A stretch of 64,000 nt of DNA, from the NCBI GenBank assembly GCA_963765135.1, contig CAVXUX010000002.1:124001-188000 (forward strand), read 5' to 3'. Each line of letters begins with the position of its first letter. The stretch's first letter is position 1. Source of the DNA: JACVRW01 sp963765135. Its GTDB lineage: Bacteria; Actinomycetota; Thermoleophilia; Solirubrobacterales; Thermoleophilaceae. A program made the translations under genes and the position numbers. Under the pieces are notes generated by a model that did not search any database, was not told where the DNA came from, and was given only the letters and a program-made list of their open reading frames with translations. Of this stretch, positions 25,553 to 34,032 are shown in pieces.

Positions 25553-26545
25553 ATGACACCGATCCGGGGCCCCCTCGCGCGCCTCGACCGCTCGCGGGAC
25601 GAGCTCGCCAAGGCATGGCTCGTCCGGCTGATCGAACGCGCCTCGCTCGAGGAGATCAGCGAGCTCCCCACGGAGCAGATCGCGCGCGAGCTGCCGGAGC
25701 TGATCAGCGGCATCGTGGAGCAGGTCGCGAGCACCAACGGCGACCCGTACGAGCTGAGCGAACGGCAGGCCGCGCGCGCCGCCGCGCTGGCCGGGCTGCG
25801 CAGTGGCCGCGACACGAGCGCCGCCGACGTGGCGCGCGACATCGCCGCTCTCCAGGCCGTGCTGGTGCGCGCGCTGCGCGAAGAGCTGGCCGAGAAGGAA
25901 CCCGAGCGCTTCGCCGACGCGGTCGAGCGGCTGGCCGACGCGACCGGCGCGATCCAGGCGGCCGCCGTCGAGGAGATCGTGCGCACGCGCTCGCGCGAGC
26001 TCGAGTCGCAGGCCAACACCGACGCGCTCACCGGGCTCGGCAACCTGCGCAACCTTCAGAGCGAGCTGGCTCAGATGCTCGAGACGCAGAAGCGCTACGG
26101 CCACCCGTTCGGCGTGCTGCTGATGGACATCGACGGGCTCAAGCGCGTCAACGACTCACACGGCCACCAGGCCGGCGACCGCCTGCTGATGCAGGTGGCG
26201 ATGGCGCTGCAGCGGTCGATCCGTAGCGTCGACGTGGCGGCGCGGCTGGGCGGCGACGAGTTCTGCGTGCTGGCGCCCGAGCAGGAGTCCGCGGGCGCGG
26301 TTCAGCTGGGCGAGCGGCTCGCCAGCGCGGTGGTCGAAGAGGTGTCGGTCGGGGCCGACCCGCCCGTGGGGCTGTCGATCGGAGTCGTGTCCTGCCCCGA
26401 GCACGGCGACGACGCCGAGACGCTGATCGACGCGGCCGACCGCGCGATGTACAGGGCCAAGGCGGCGGGCGACAACCTCGCGCTGGGCGAGCCGGCCCCG
26501 CCGGCGGCCGAAGTGGCCGACGAGAGCAGCAACGGGTCGCCTTAG
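25553..26545 (+). CDS. Diguanylate cyclase with RsbR-like N-terminal domain
   Basis: The 330-residue protein has an N-terminal helical domain (~1-130) resembling the RsbR/RsbRD sensor region (KAWLVRLIERASLEEISELP). The C-terminal GGDEF domain opens with DALTGLGNLRN and has an intact active site RLGGDEF. An inhibitory RxxD site (RSVD) lies five residues before it, so it should make c-di-GMP and be product-inhibited. No membrane segment is seen, so the input is cytoplasmic. It converges on the response regulator gene with a 2-nt gap. Confidence 0.9.
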   Translation: MTPIRGPLARLDRSRDELAKAWLVRLIERASLEEISELPTEQIARELPELISGIVEQVASTNGDPYELSERQAARAAALAGLRSGRDTSAADVARDIAALQAVLVRALREELAEKEPERFADAVERLADATGAIQAAAVEEIVRTRSRELESQANTDALTGLGNLRNLQSELAQMLETQKRYGHPFGVLLMDIDGLKRVNDSHGHQAGDRLLMQVAMALQRSIRSVDVAARLGGDEFCVLAPEQESAGAVQLGERLASAVVEEVSVGADPPVGLSIGVVSCPEHGDDAETLIDAADRAMYRAKAAGDNLALGEPAPPAAEVADESSNGSP

Positions 26546-26547
26546 CC

Positions 26548-27174
26548 CTACTCGATGAGGCCGTGGCGGATGCCGATGGCAACCGCCTGCGTGCGCGTGG
26601 ACGCGTCGAGCTTCGCCAGGATGCGCTTGGTGTGGGTGCGCACCGTCTCGGTCGACAGGCCGAGCTTCTGTGCCACGGCGTCGGTCTGCATGCCGTCGGC
26701 CAGCATCTGCAGGATCTCGCGCTGCCGGGCGCTGAGCGTGCGGTCGCCCTCGTCGAGGACGATCGTCGACGACAGGCCGGGGTCGACGTAGAACTCGCCC
26801 ACGCGGGCGGCCTCGATCGCGCGGATCAGGTCCTCGGAGGGGGAGTCCTTGCGCACGTAGCCCTTGACGCCCGCCTTGAGCGCCTCGCTCAGCAGGCGCG
26901 CCCCGCCGTCGGACGTGAACACCACGATCGGCGCCTTGAGCTCCCCGCGCAGCTTGGCGACCACCTCGCCGACGTCCACGCCGACCCGCCACGGGTCGAC
27001 GATCACGACGTCGGGCAGCTCGCCGTTGCCCGTCGCGCTGGCCTCCTCGAGCGAGGCTGCGTCGGTGATGGTGGAGTCTGCGAACGCCTGCTCCAGCACC
27101 GCCCGCACCCCCGCTCTGACGACTGGGTGGTCGTCGACGATGAGGCAGCGAGGGGATTCCTTCGCGCCAGGCAT
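26548..27174 (-). CDS. NarL/FixJ-type response regulator
   Basis: The 208-residue protein has a receiver domain (CLIVDDHPVVRAGVRAVLEQA; conserved Asp in VVIVDPW; Lys in KGYVRKDSP) and a LuxR HTH (LSARQREILQMLADGMQTDAVAQKLGL...VRTHTKRILAKL). In VIVDPWRVGVDVGEVV the residues after the Asp (PW) differ from the usual D-x2-MP, so phosphorylation efficiency is uncertain. No cognate kinase lies nearby: an orphan regulator. Confidence 0.88.
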   Translation of the reverse strand: MPGAKESPRCLIVDDHPVVRAGVRAVLEQAFADSTITDAASLEEASATGNGELPDVVIVDPWRVGVDVGEVVAKLRGELKAPIVVFTSDGGARLLSEALKAGVKGYVRKDSPSEDLIRAIEAARVGEFYVDPGLSSTIVLDEGDRTLSARQREILQMLADGMQTDAVAQKLGLSTETVRTHTKRILAKLDASTRTQAVAIGIRHGLIE

Positions 27175-27197
27175 GAACGGCGCAGCATACTCCCCGG

Positions 27198-27447
27198 CTA
27201 CGGGCGCGGGAGGCGGCGCACGAGCTCGCGGGCGACTCCGTTGGCGACCCGCGCCCCGGCCGCGGCGATGCCCGTGGCGGTGCGGATGGCGTCGCCGACC
27301 GGATCGCCCTGGGCGTCGCGCTCGGTGGTGTCGCCGCGCCGCCGGGGGCGGCTTGGCGGCCGGCGGCGGCGAAGCGGAGCGCTTCGTGCTGCGCCGGCCC
27401 GGTCGGGAGTTCGGCAGATTCCCGAGCACGCCTCCGTCGTCCGTCAT
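27198..27447 (-). CDS. Small hypothetical protein, apparent frameshift near 27340
   Basis: The N-terminal part from ATG 27447 (MTDDGGVLGNLPNSRPGRR, then a Pro/Ala-rich stretch) continues sensibly in the next frame (GDTTERDAQGDPVGDAIRTA, then a helix ending VRRLPRP). Removal of one base near 27335-27345 yields an 82-residue protein. The C-terminal helix is amphipathic. Function unknown; support is modest. Confidence 0.4.
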
Positions 27448-27550
27448 CGGGAAGGAGTCTAGTCCTCCGGGGTCCGGGTACAGCCGCGAGAGGAAGCTGT
27501 CGAATGTTTGATCACGTACCCGCAACGGGGACAGGCAGATGACGTGTTGG

Positions 27551-27616
27551 TTGACTGGCTAGTCGGCGCAAATACGGCTTTCCGCCGCTTGACTTCACTA
27601 TCTGTAGCGTTAGTGT
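27551..27616 (+). promoter_or_regulatory. Tandem housekeeping-type promoters of the sigma factor gene
   Basis: Two -35/-10 pairs: TTGACT 27551-27556 with TACGGC 27574-27579 (17-bp spacer), and TTGACT 27589-27594 with TAGTGT 27611-27616 (16-bp spacer). Both read toward the sigma gene at 27684. The gap 27448-27683 otherwise holds nothing recognisable. Confidence 0.6.
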
Positions 27617-27683
27617 GGTACACGGTTGGATTTACTCGGCCCGACGCGGGCCTGTCGGGTCCTGCTCCACTCCAAGGAACGGA

Positions 27684-28778
27684 ATGTCTGTAGCTGAACT
27701 GCAAGAGCTCGAAGAGGTCAGGCTGCTTGTCGCCAAGGGGCGCCAGACCGGCGTACTGACCTATGCCGAGGTAGCCGTCGCGCTGGCCGAGGTCGAGCTC
27801 GACGAAGGTGACGTCGAGGAGCTGCACGGCTTCCTCGAGAAGAGCGAAATCGAACTGGTCGAGGACGACCCCACGGCCAGCGAGCCGCAGGTCGAGCGCG
27901 CGGTGGATCGCCGCAGCCGGCGCAAGAAGGCGTCGATCGACCTGAAGCCGGACATGACCACCGACTCCCTTCAGCTGTTCCTGAAGGACATCGGCAAGGT
28001 CAGGCTGCTCACGGCGCAGGAGGAGGTCGACCTCGCCAAGCGCATCGAGCGCGGCGACCTCGACGCCAAGCAGAAGATGGTCGAGTCCAACCTGCGCCTG
28101 GTCGTCTCGATCGCCAAGAACTACCGCAACCAGGGCCTGCCCTTCCTCGACCTGATCCAGGAGGGCACGCTGGGCCTGGTCCGCGCCGCCGAGAAGTTCG
28201 ACTACCGCAAGGGCTTCAAGTTCTCGACCTACGCGACCTGGTGGATCCGCCAGGCGATCGCCCGCGCGCTCGCCGACAAGGCGCGCACGATCCGCATCCC
28301 CGTGCACGTGGTCGAGAAGCTGAACAAGATCGGCCGCGCCGAGCGCAAGCTGGTCACCGAGCTGGGCCGCGAGCCGACCCCCGAGGAGATCGCCGAGCAC
28401 ACGGGCATCGACCCGGAGGAGGTCGAGTCGATCAAGCGCTCGGCCCAGGCGCCGGTGTCGCTCGAGAAGCCGGTGGGCGACGAGGAGGAGTCCGAGTTCG
28501 GGCAGTTCATCGCCGACGAGCGCGCCGAGTCGCCCTACGAGCGGGCCGCGGAGATCCTCACCAAGGAGGCGCTGCGCGAGGCGCTCGAGAACCTCTCGTA
28601 CCGCGAGCGGCGCGTGCTGGAGCTGCGCTACGGGCTGGGCGGGGAGCACCCCCGCACGCTCGACGAGGTGGGCCGCACGTTCAACGTGACGCGCGAGCGC
28701 ATCCGGCAGATCGAGAACCAGTCGCTGAAGAAGCTGCAGTCGCTGGCCGAAGCGCAGAAGCTGCGCGACGTCGCTTAG
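27684..28778 (+). CDS. rpoD: Primary RNA polymerase sigma factor (SigA/RpoD family)
   Basis: The 364-residue protein has an N-terminal region 1.1-like acidic segment. Region 1.2/2 runs from DSLQLFLKDIGKVRLLTAQE through GTLGLVRAAEKFDYRKGFKF, STYATWWIRQAIARALADKA and TIRIPVHVVEKLNK; region 3 is EPTPEEIAEHTG. The region 4.2 HTH is TLDEVGRTFNVTRERIRQIE. The core is complete and typical of the primary factor; a stress group-2 sigma is the alternative. ATG 27684 has AAGGA 5 nt upstream, one of the few clear SD sites, together with a long leader. Confidence 0.94.
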   Translation: MSVAELQELEEVRLLVAKGRQTGVLTYAEVAVALAEVELDEGDVEELHGFLEKSEIELVEDDPTASEPQVERAVDRRSRRKKASIDLKPDMTTDSLQLFLKDIGKVRLLTAQEEVDLAKRIERGDLDAKQKMVESNLRLVVSIAKNYRNQGLPFLDLIQEGTLGLVRAAEKFDYRKGFKFSTYATWWIRQAIARALADKARTIRIPVHVVEKLNKIGRAERKLVTELGREPTPEEIAEHTGIDPEEVESIKRSAQAPVSLEKPVGDEEESEFGQFIADERAESPYERAAEILTKEALREALENLSYRERRVLELRYGLGGEHPRTLDEVGRTFNVTRERIRQIENQSLKKLQSLAEAQKLRDVA

Positions 28779-28787
28779 GGCTCGGTA

Positions 28788-28908
28788 ACTGCAGCGATAA
28801 AGGGTCGGCCCGGCCGCTTGGCGACGAGTCTGACGTTGACCGCGTTATAGGCGGCAAACGTCAGATTGGTGGAGTCAAGTCCGCCCGGCGACCCTTATTG
28901 CTGCCGTT
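28788..28908. repeat. Nested palindromic repeat element B
   Basis: The ends pair as AAC(T/G)GCAGC(G/A)ATAA(A)GGGTCG... (left 28788-28812, right 28884-28908 inverted) and match the ends of the element at 15589-15697. Inside lies a second palindrome, TCTGACGTT 28829-28837 with AACGTCAGA 28857-28865, which itself contains CCGC/GCGG. The element begins 10 nt after the sigma-factor stop codon and may serve as its terminator. No ORF is inside. Confidence 0.8.
28829..28871. repeat. 43-nt palindromic repeat unit, copy 1
   Basis: This forms the core of element B and is identical at 42 of 43 positions to 46600-46642. It folds as TCTGACGTT/AACGTCAGA around a CCGC/GCGG inner stem and continues with ATTGGTG on one side. 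Having the same unit inside a different context (a coding gene) indicates an independently mobile or amplified sequence. Confidence 0.8.
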
Positions 28909-28970
28909 CGCCGGTCCAAACAGCCCCATAAGGGCTTCAGCCCGGCCGCAACCTTGCCGATGCGGACTCC

Positions 28971-30128
28971 ATGTTCGACATCGATGCCGCCCTGATGAAG
29001 GTCATCGAGGTGGATGGCTCCGACCTCCATCTCAAGGTGCCCTCGCGCCCCATCATCCGCCGCCACGGCAAGCTGCAGCCGATCCCGGACACGGAGGGGC
29101 TGCGTCCGGAAGACACCGAGCGCACGCTGTTCCACATGCTCACCGACGAGAGCAAGCTCGAGTCCTTTCGCGTCGAGCGTGAGGTGGACTTCTCCTACTC
29201 GATCCCCGGCGTCGCGCGCTTCCGCGTCAACGCGTTCGTGCAGCGCGGCTCGGTCTCGCTCGTCTGCCGCGCGATTCCCTTCCAGATCAAGACCGCCGAG
29301 GAGCTGATGCTCCCGCCGGTGATCCCCGAGATCGCCGACGAGGAGCGCGGGCTGATCCTGATGACCGGGACCACCGGCTCGGGTAAGTCCACCACGCTCG
29401 CGGCGATGATCGACCACATCAACGCCAAGTACGCCAAGCACATCGTCACGATCGAGGACCCGGTCGAGTTCCTCCACCGCGACAAGCTCTCGATCATCAA
29501 CCAGCGCGAGGTCGGCGAGGACACGGCGTCCTTCGCCCGCGCGCTGCGGCGCGTGCTGCGCCAGGACCCCGACGTGATCCTGGTCGGCGAGATGCGCGAC
29601 GAGGAGACCGTGCGGACCGCGCTGTCGGCGGCCGAGACCGGCCACCTCGTGCTCTCGACGATCCACACCGTCGACGCGTCCGAGTCCGTCAACCGCATCA
29701 TCGACTTCTTCCCGCAGACCGAGCAGCGCCAGGCCCGGGCGATGCTGGCCGGCACGCTCAAGGCGGTCGTCTCGCAGCGGCTGGTGCCGACCGCCGACGG
29801 CCTCGGGCGGATCGCCAGCTGCGAGATCCTGCGCATGACCGGACGGGTGCGCGACATGATCGTGAACCCGGACGAGACCGGCCGGTTGCACGAGGTGATC
29901 GGCGAGGGCGCCTACTACGGGATGCAGACCTTCGACCAGGCGCTGCTCGCGCACGTGCAGGCCGGGCGGGTCGCGATGGACCAGGCTCTCAAGGCCGCGA
30001 CGCACCCGCACGACTTCAAGCTGCTCGTCAGCTCGGACGGCCAGCGCCACACCTCGGTCGAGAGCGTCTTCCGCGAGGAAGAGGACGCCCCCGCGGTCAG
30101 CGGCGCGCCCGGACCACCTGCAGGCTGA
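28971..30128 (+). CDS. pilT: Type IV pilus retraction ATPase PilT
   Basis: The 385-residue protein has an N-terminal PAS-like domain (GSDLHLKVPSRPIIRRHG), Walker A GTTGSGKSTT (~residue 133), an Asp box (IEDPVEFLH), Walker B VILVGEMRD and the His box STIHTVDA. The Walker B/AIRxGE region supports PilT over PilB. It powers disassembly of a pilus for twitching or DNA uptake. No other pil genes are in the window. The end overlaps the convergent protease gene by 32 nt. Confidence 0.92.
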   Translation: MFDIDAALMKVIEVDGSDLHLKVPSRPIIRRHGKLQPIPDTEGLRPEDTERTLFHMLTDESKLESFRVEREVDFSYSIPGVARFRVNAFVQRGSVSLVCRAIPFQIKTAEELMLPPVIPEIADEERGLILMTGTTGSGKSTTLAAMIDHINAKYAKHIVTIEDPVEFLHRDKLSIINQREVGEDTASFARALRRVLRQDPDVILVGEMRDEETVRTALSAAETGHLVLSTIHTVDASESVNRIIDFFPQTEQRQARAMLAGTLKAVVSQRLVPTADGLGRIASCEILRMTGRVRDMIVNPDETGRLHEVIGEGAYYGMQTFDQALLAHVQAGRVAMDQALKAATHPHDFKLLVSSDGQRHTSVESVFREEEDAPAVSGAPGPPAG

Positions 30129-31773
30129 CCTTCGCGCGCCCGTCGAAGCGCACGTCGGTCGAGCGCAGCACCACGCGCGGGTCGCGGTGGCGGAAGTGCG
30201 CCGTGATGCCGAGCGGACGGTGCAGTGCGGCTACCGCGCGCGCCAGGCTCTTGGGGCTGCGCGGCTCGGCGCGGGCGGCGTGGGCGGTGGTCGATCCGCC
30301 CGTATCGCTGAGCCCGCCGACCAGCTCGAGCAGGAGATCCCCCTCGTCCTCGTCGGGGAAGCCGTTGCCCTCGATCACCAGGGTGCGCTCGCCCGGGCGC
30401 AGCCCGGCCGGGATCGGGACCTGGACCGTCACCGACCGGCCGCCGCCGCCGCGGCGGCGCAGCGCCACGCGCACCGGCACCGTCGATCCGGCGCGCACGC
30501 GCCGCGGGCCCTGCGCGCCGACGACCACGTCGTCGGCGAAGTTGCGCGTGACCTCCAGCGACACGGCCGAGCCGCGGATGTGCAGCGGTGCGAGGTCGAA
30601 CGCGTCGACCATGGACGCGGCCTCGCCGATGTCGGTGAGCGGCGTGAAGCTGTCGAAGTAGGGGTTGCAGAACCCGATCGGCTTGCGCAGCTCGCGCACG
30701 CGGAAGCGCACGCACGCCGTCAGCGCCACCGGCTCGAACGAGCCGAGCAGGCGGTCGAGCGCGGTCGACGCCGCCAGCGGGGCGATCAGGCCCAGGCCCG
30801 CGCCCAGGTCGAGCTTGCGCTCGTCCGCGAGCAGCGACTCGAGTGTCTCGCGCTGGCCCGAGCCGTGCAGCCGGGCCGTGACCCGCAGCGGGATCGACGC
30901 CGGGCCGGCGCCGACGCGCCCGGCGATCGCGGAGAACGTGTCATTGGTGATCGCGCCGATCGCGTGGCCGCCGGACGAGGTCAGCTTGTAGGTCGACGCG
31001 CCCAGGTCCGGCACACCGATCGGGTTGTTGATCACGCCGAAGACGTAGGCGTCCTGCATGAACAGCGAGCGACGGCCGAGGGCGTCGAGCGAGTGCCCGA
31101 AGGCGAAGACCTGGTCACCGTCGCGGTAGGCGACGGTGCCGACGGCGCCGACCGAGATGTCACCGGTCGACAGCGAGGCCGCCACCGCCGCCCCGGGCAG
31201 GGGATCCTGGACCGGGTAGCCGGCGAGCGGGCCGGGTGGGGCCGCCAGCACCGTGCGGTCGACCTTGGCGGCCGCGCGCGACAGCAGGCGGCGTGTGCGC
31301 GAGGACAGGCCGGACACCGTGAGTGGCGAGGTCAGCGGTCGCGCGGAGCGCAGCAGCGCCGGCGCCCTGCGGGCGCTCGCGCCCGCGGTCGGCCGCGCAC
31401 CCAGGATCGCCTCGATCGGCGTGGCCAGCACGACCTTGTTTCCGTACTCGCCGATGCCCTCCGAGATCGCCCCGGCATAGCGCCCGTCGCACAGGATCGG
31501 CGAGCCGGAGAAGCCGGGGCCGACCCCCGTCGCGTCGATTGCCGGGCCCGACACACGCACCAGCAGCCGAGAGCCGCCGGCGGCGGGGTCGTCGGCGATC
31601 ACGTCGAGCACCTCGGCGTCGAACGAGGAGATGGCCGTGCCGTGGATCACCGACCGGGCCGTGCAGACCATTCCCGGCTGAACCTCCGAGAGAGGCATGA
31701 TCGGATCGGCCGCCTGCGCCGCGCCGGCGAGGCTCAGCGCTGCGGCGAGAGTCAGGATGGCGCACCGGTGCAA
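30097..31773 (-). CDS. Secreted SpoIVB/S55-like peptidase family protein
   Basis: The 558-residue protein has a signal peptide (1-21, ending AQAAD), then MPLSEVQPGMVCTARSVIHG. The S55 motifs follow: GVGPGFSGSPILCDG with the candidate nucleophile Ser, and QVFAFGHSLDALG with a candidate His. The C-terminal ~250 residues appear to be beta-sandwich-like. The family includes the SpoIVB sporulation protease, but actinobacterial members are exported proteins of unknown target. The order His-after-Ser is as expected for this architecture. Proteolytic activity is inferred. Confidence 0.8.
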   Translation of the reverse strand: MHRCAILTLAAALSLAGAAQAADPIMPLSEVQPGMVCTARSVIHGTAISSFDAEVLDVIADDPAAGGSRLLVRVSGPAIDATGVGPGFSGSPILCDGRYAGAISEGIGEYGNKVVLATPIEAILGARPTAGASARRAPALLRSARPLTSPLTVSGLSSRTRRLLSRAAAKVDRTVLAAPPGPLAGYPVQDPLPGAAVAASLSTGDISVGAVGTVAYRDGDQVFAFGHSLDALGRRSLFMQDAYVFGVINNPIGVPDLGASTYKLTSSGGHAIGAITNDTFSAIAGRVGAGPASIPLRVTARLHGSGQRETLESLLADERKLDLGAGLGLIAPLAASTALDRLLGSFEPVALTACVRFRVRELRKPIGFCNPYFDSFTPLTDIGEAASMVDAFDLAPLHIRGSAVSLEVTRNFADDVVVGAQGPRRVRAGSTVPVRVALRRRGGGGRSVTVQVPIPAGLRPGERTLVIEGNGFPDEDEGDLLLELVGGLSDTGGSTTAHAARAEPRSPKSLARAVAALHRPLGITAHFRHRDPRVVLRSTDVRFDGRAKVSLQVVRARR

Positions 31774-31846
31774 GGCGGCTGAGCGTAGCTATGCGGACGG
31801 ACCCCGTACATTTCCCCCCGGACCAGAACGAGACGAAGGAGACACC

Positions 31847-32558
31847 TTGCAGAGCACCCTTGGCGAGTTCCAGGAGACGAAGTCGGAGCAGCCCTTCGCC
31901 CTCCAGAACTCGAAGCTGCTGAAGGTCAGCCTCGACCAGATCACGATCCAGGCCAAGGCGGGCGCGATGGTCGCCTACCAGGGCGACGTCTCCTTCGAGC
32001 ACGCCGGGTCCGGCGGGATGAGCCGCATGCTCAAGAAGGCCGTGTCCGGCGAGGGCACAACCCTCATGAAGATGACCGGCACCGGTGAGGTCTTCCTCGC
32101 CGACACGGCGCAGGACATCCACCTGCTCTACCTCGAGAACGACGCCATCACGGTCAACGGCTCGAACCTGCTCGCGTTCGATGCCGGGATCGACTGGGAC
32201 ATCAAGCGCGTGGAGGGCGTGAGCGGAATGATGGGCGGCGGCCTCTTCAACACGGCGCTCCAGGGCACCGGCTGGGTGGCGATCGTCTCGGACGGCCCGC
32301 CCGTGCTGCTGAACACCGCCGACGCCGCCGACGTTCGCGGACCCGCAGGCGGCGATCACGTGGTCCTCGAGCCTGCAGACCAGCATCAAGACCGACATCA
32401 AGCTGAAGAACTTCATCGGGCGCGGCTCGGGCGAGTCGGTCCAGATGCAGTTCAACGGCCAGGGCTGGGTGCTGGTGCAGCCGAGCGAGGGCCGCGTGCA
32501 GATGGCGCAGGCGGGGAGCGGCGGCGGCGGCGGGTTGCTGGGCAACCTCACCGGCTAG
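31847..32558 (+). CDS. AIM24 family protein, apparent frameshift near 32327
   Basis: The start is TTG 31847 with AAGGAG 5 nt upstream. The first ~160 residues (LKVSLDQITIQAKAGAMVAYQG, GEVFLADTAQDIHLLYLEND) are in one frame; the rest (SLQTSIKTDIKLKNFIGRGSG, FNGQGWVLVQPSEG) is in the next. Removing one base in gccgccgacg (32322-32331) gives a 236-residue AIM24 protein of normal length and end. The fold is a TRAP-like beta-sandwich; bacterial function unknown. Confidence 0.85.
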
Positions 32559-32562
32559 CACT

Positions 32563-32579
32563 ACTTCATATTCTGAAGT
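32563..32579. promoter_or_regulatory. Palindrome upstream of the HxlR regulator, candidate operator
   Basis: ACTTCA at 32563-32568 and TGAAGT at 32574-32579 form a perfect 6-bp dyad around TATTC, 20 nt before the regulator start. The position over the probable core promoter suits autorepression. Confidence 0.45.
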
Positions 32580-32599
32580 CTTGCGATAACCTGGGGCGT

Positions 32600-32962
32600 A
32601 TGTCCGATCCGACATGCCCCGTCTGTGCGACCGCGGACATCATCTGCGGCAAATGGACGATTCTCGTGATCCGCGATCTCGCCGAGGGGCGTAGTCGTTT
32701 TTGCGAGCTCGAGCGCTCGCTCGCCGGCATCAGCCCGCGCACGCTGTCGCTGCGGCTGCGCGCGCTCGAGGAGCAGGGCATCGTCGCCCGCGACACCTAT
32801 CCCGAGGTGCCGCCGCGCGTGGAGTACTCGCTCACGACTAAGGGCGAGGCGCTCGTGCCGCTGATCGACGACATGCGTCGCTACGGCAGCGAGTGGCTTG
32901 GCGTGCGCGACTGCGTGCCCGCCGAGGCCGCCACCGCCGGCCCGCTCGGCGCCGCTGCGTAG
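32600..32962 (+). CDS. HxlR family transcriptional regulator
   Basis: The 120-residue winged-helix protein has ICGKWTILVIRDLAEGRSRFCELERSLAGISPRTLSLRLRALEEQGIVARDTYPEVPPRVEYSLT, the HxlR signature. Two cysteines near the N-terminus (CPVC) are in the region where redox-sensing relatives (YodB, HypR) have their sensor Cys. The last ~80 nt overlap the convergent flavoprotein gene. A likely regulated partner is not identified. Confidence 0.88.
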   Translation: MSDPTCPVCATADIICGKWTILVIRDLAEGRSRFCELERSLAGISPRTLSLRLRALEEQGIVARDTYPEVPPRVEYSLTTKGEALVPLIDDMRRYGSEWLGVRDCVPAEAATAGPLGAAA

Positions 32963-34032
32963 CTCGGCGCCGCCTGGTCCAGGTACCACCCGAACGCGCG
33001 GTCCACGAACGGCCGGAACGCGCGCAGGCCGGCGGTCAGCATCCGCGGCGGCAACCGCGGGATCAGCCACTGGAGCCGCAGCGCCAGCCCGTAGGCGCGG
33101 CGGTGTGACGCGCTGAACGCGGAGTAGGCGCGCAACGCGTCCTCGCGCGACCGCTCGCCGCTCAGCACGGCGCGCAGCTCGCGCCCGCAGGCGGTGCCGA
33201 AGTAGAAGGCCGTGCGGATGCCCTCGCCCGAGAGCGGGAAGCAGTGGCCGGCCGAGTCGCCGACGAAGAACACGCCGTCCTGCGCCGCCGGGCGCAGCCG
33301 GTGGGGGAACCAGTTGCCCTGGTAGCGCACGGGTGGCCGCTCGAGCCGCTCGGCCAGCTCCACCGTCGGCTGGCGCACGTGGTCGCGCGGCTCGTACGAG
33401 CCAACGCCCACGCGCTGCTCGCCATCGGCGGGCACGCTCCACCCGTAGCCGTGGCGCACCAGCGAGCGGTCGATCCAGACGTCGAGGTCGACCCCGCCAC
33501 CGGACGGGTGCACCTCGAGCCCGCGCGAGAGCGGAGCGTCGGGCGGCTGGTTGCCCTCACGCGCGAGCACGCGGCGCCACCCGAGCGCGTCGACCACGAG
33601 CGGCGCGCTCAGCTCGCCGCGGTCGGTCACGACCAGCTCGCCGCGGCGGCCGGAGACGGTGGCGATCTCGAAGCGGGCGTCGCACTGCTCGAACAGCAGC
33701 CGGCACAGCTCCGCGTAGTCGAACGCCGCCCAGCTCCACGGCAGCCGGTAGCGCACCGACCCGTGCGGCGTGTGGAAGGCCATGCAGGGCAGCTCCTGGC
33801 GGATCGCGGCGGTCAGCCCCATCGCCTCGAGCCAGGGCAGCGGCGCCGCGCACGCGGAGGTGGCGCGCTCGCCGATCTCGTAGCGGTCGACCAGCAGCAC
33901 GTCGAAGCCGCCGCCGGCCAGCTCGCGCGCCACGGCCAGCCCGGCGAAGCTGGCGCCGCAGATCAGCACGTCCGCCGAGGTGTCGGTCAGCGGCGCGCGT
34001 TCGGCCCCGCGCAGGGTGGCGCGGCGCGTCAC
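32881..34032 (-). CDS. FAD-dependent oxidoreductase, geranylgeranyl-reductase-like
   Basis: The ~383-residue flavoprotein has N-terminal VLICGASFAGLAVARELAGGG (dinucleotide fold), LVDRYEIGERATSACAAPL in place of the usual C-x-G loop, and the late FAD motif FVGDSAGHCFPLSGEGIRTAFYFG. The start GTG 34032 overlaps the isoprenoid synthase stop by 4 bp. Pairing with a squalene/phytoene synthase suggests it acts on the resulting C30/C40 lipid or on prenyl chains. A reductase, desaturase or cyclase role cannot be told apart by eye. Confidence 0.82.
   Translation of the reverse strand: MTRRATLRGAERAPLTDTSADVLICGASFAGLAVARELAGGGFDVLLVDRYEIGERATSACAAPLPWLEAMGLTAAIRQELPCMAFHTPHGSVRYRLPWSWAAFDYAELCRLLFEQCDARFEIATVSGRRGELVVTDRGELSAPLVVDALGWRRVLAREGNQPPDAPLSRGLEVHPSGGGVDLDVWIDRSLVRHGYGWSVPADGEQRVGVGSYEPRDHVRQPTVELAERLERPPVRYQGNWFPHRLRPAAQDGVFFVGDSAGHCFPLSGEGIRTAFYFGTACGRELRAVLSGERSREDALRAYSAFSASHRRAYGLALRLQWLIPRLPPRMLTAGLRAFRPFVDRAFGWYLDQAAPSYAAAPSGPAVAASAGTQSRTPSHSLP

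Noticed and set aside
26523..26545. Sequence at the end of the GGDEF gene (gcagcaacgggtcgcc) resembling the terminal repeat of the palindromic elements
   Set aside because: It is short, inside the coding sequence (ESSNGSP), and has no inverted partner nearby; probably chance.
27198..27447. N-terminal extension of the NarL-type regulator reading through 27175-27447
   Set aside because: The regulator has a good start at 27174 directly before its receiver domain; the upstream region makes better sense as a separate small gene with a frame break.
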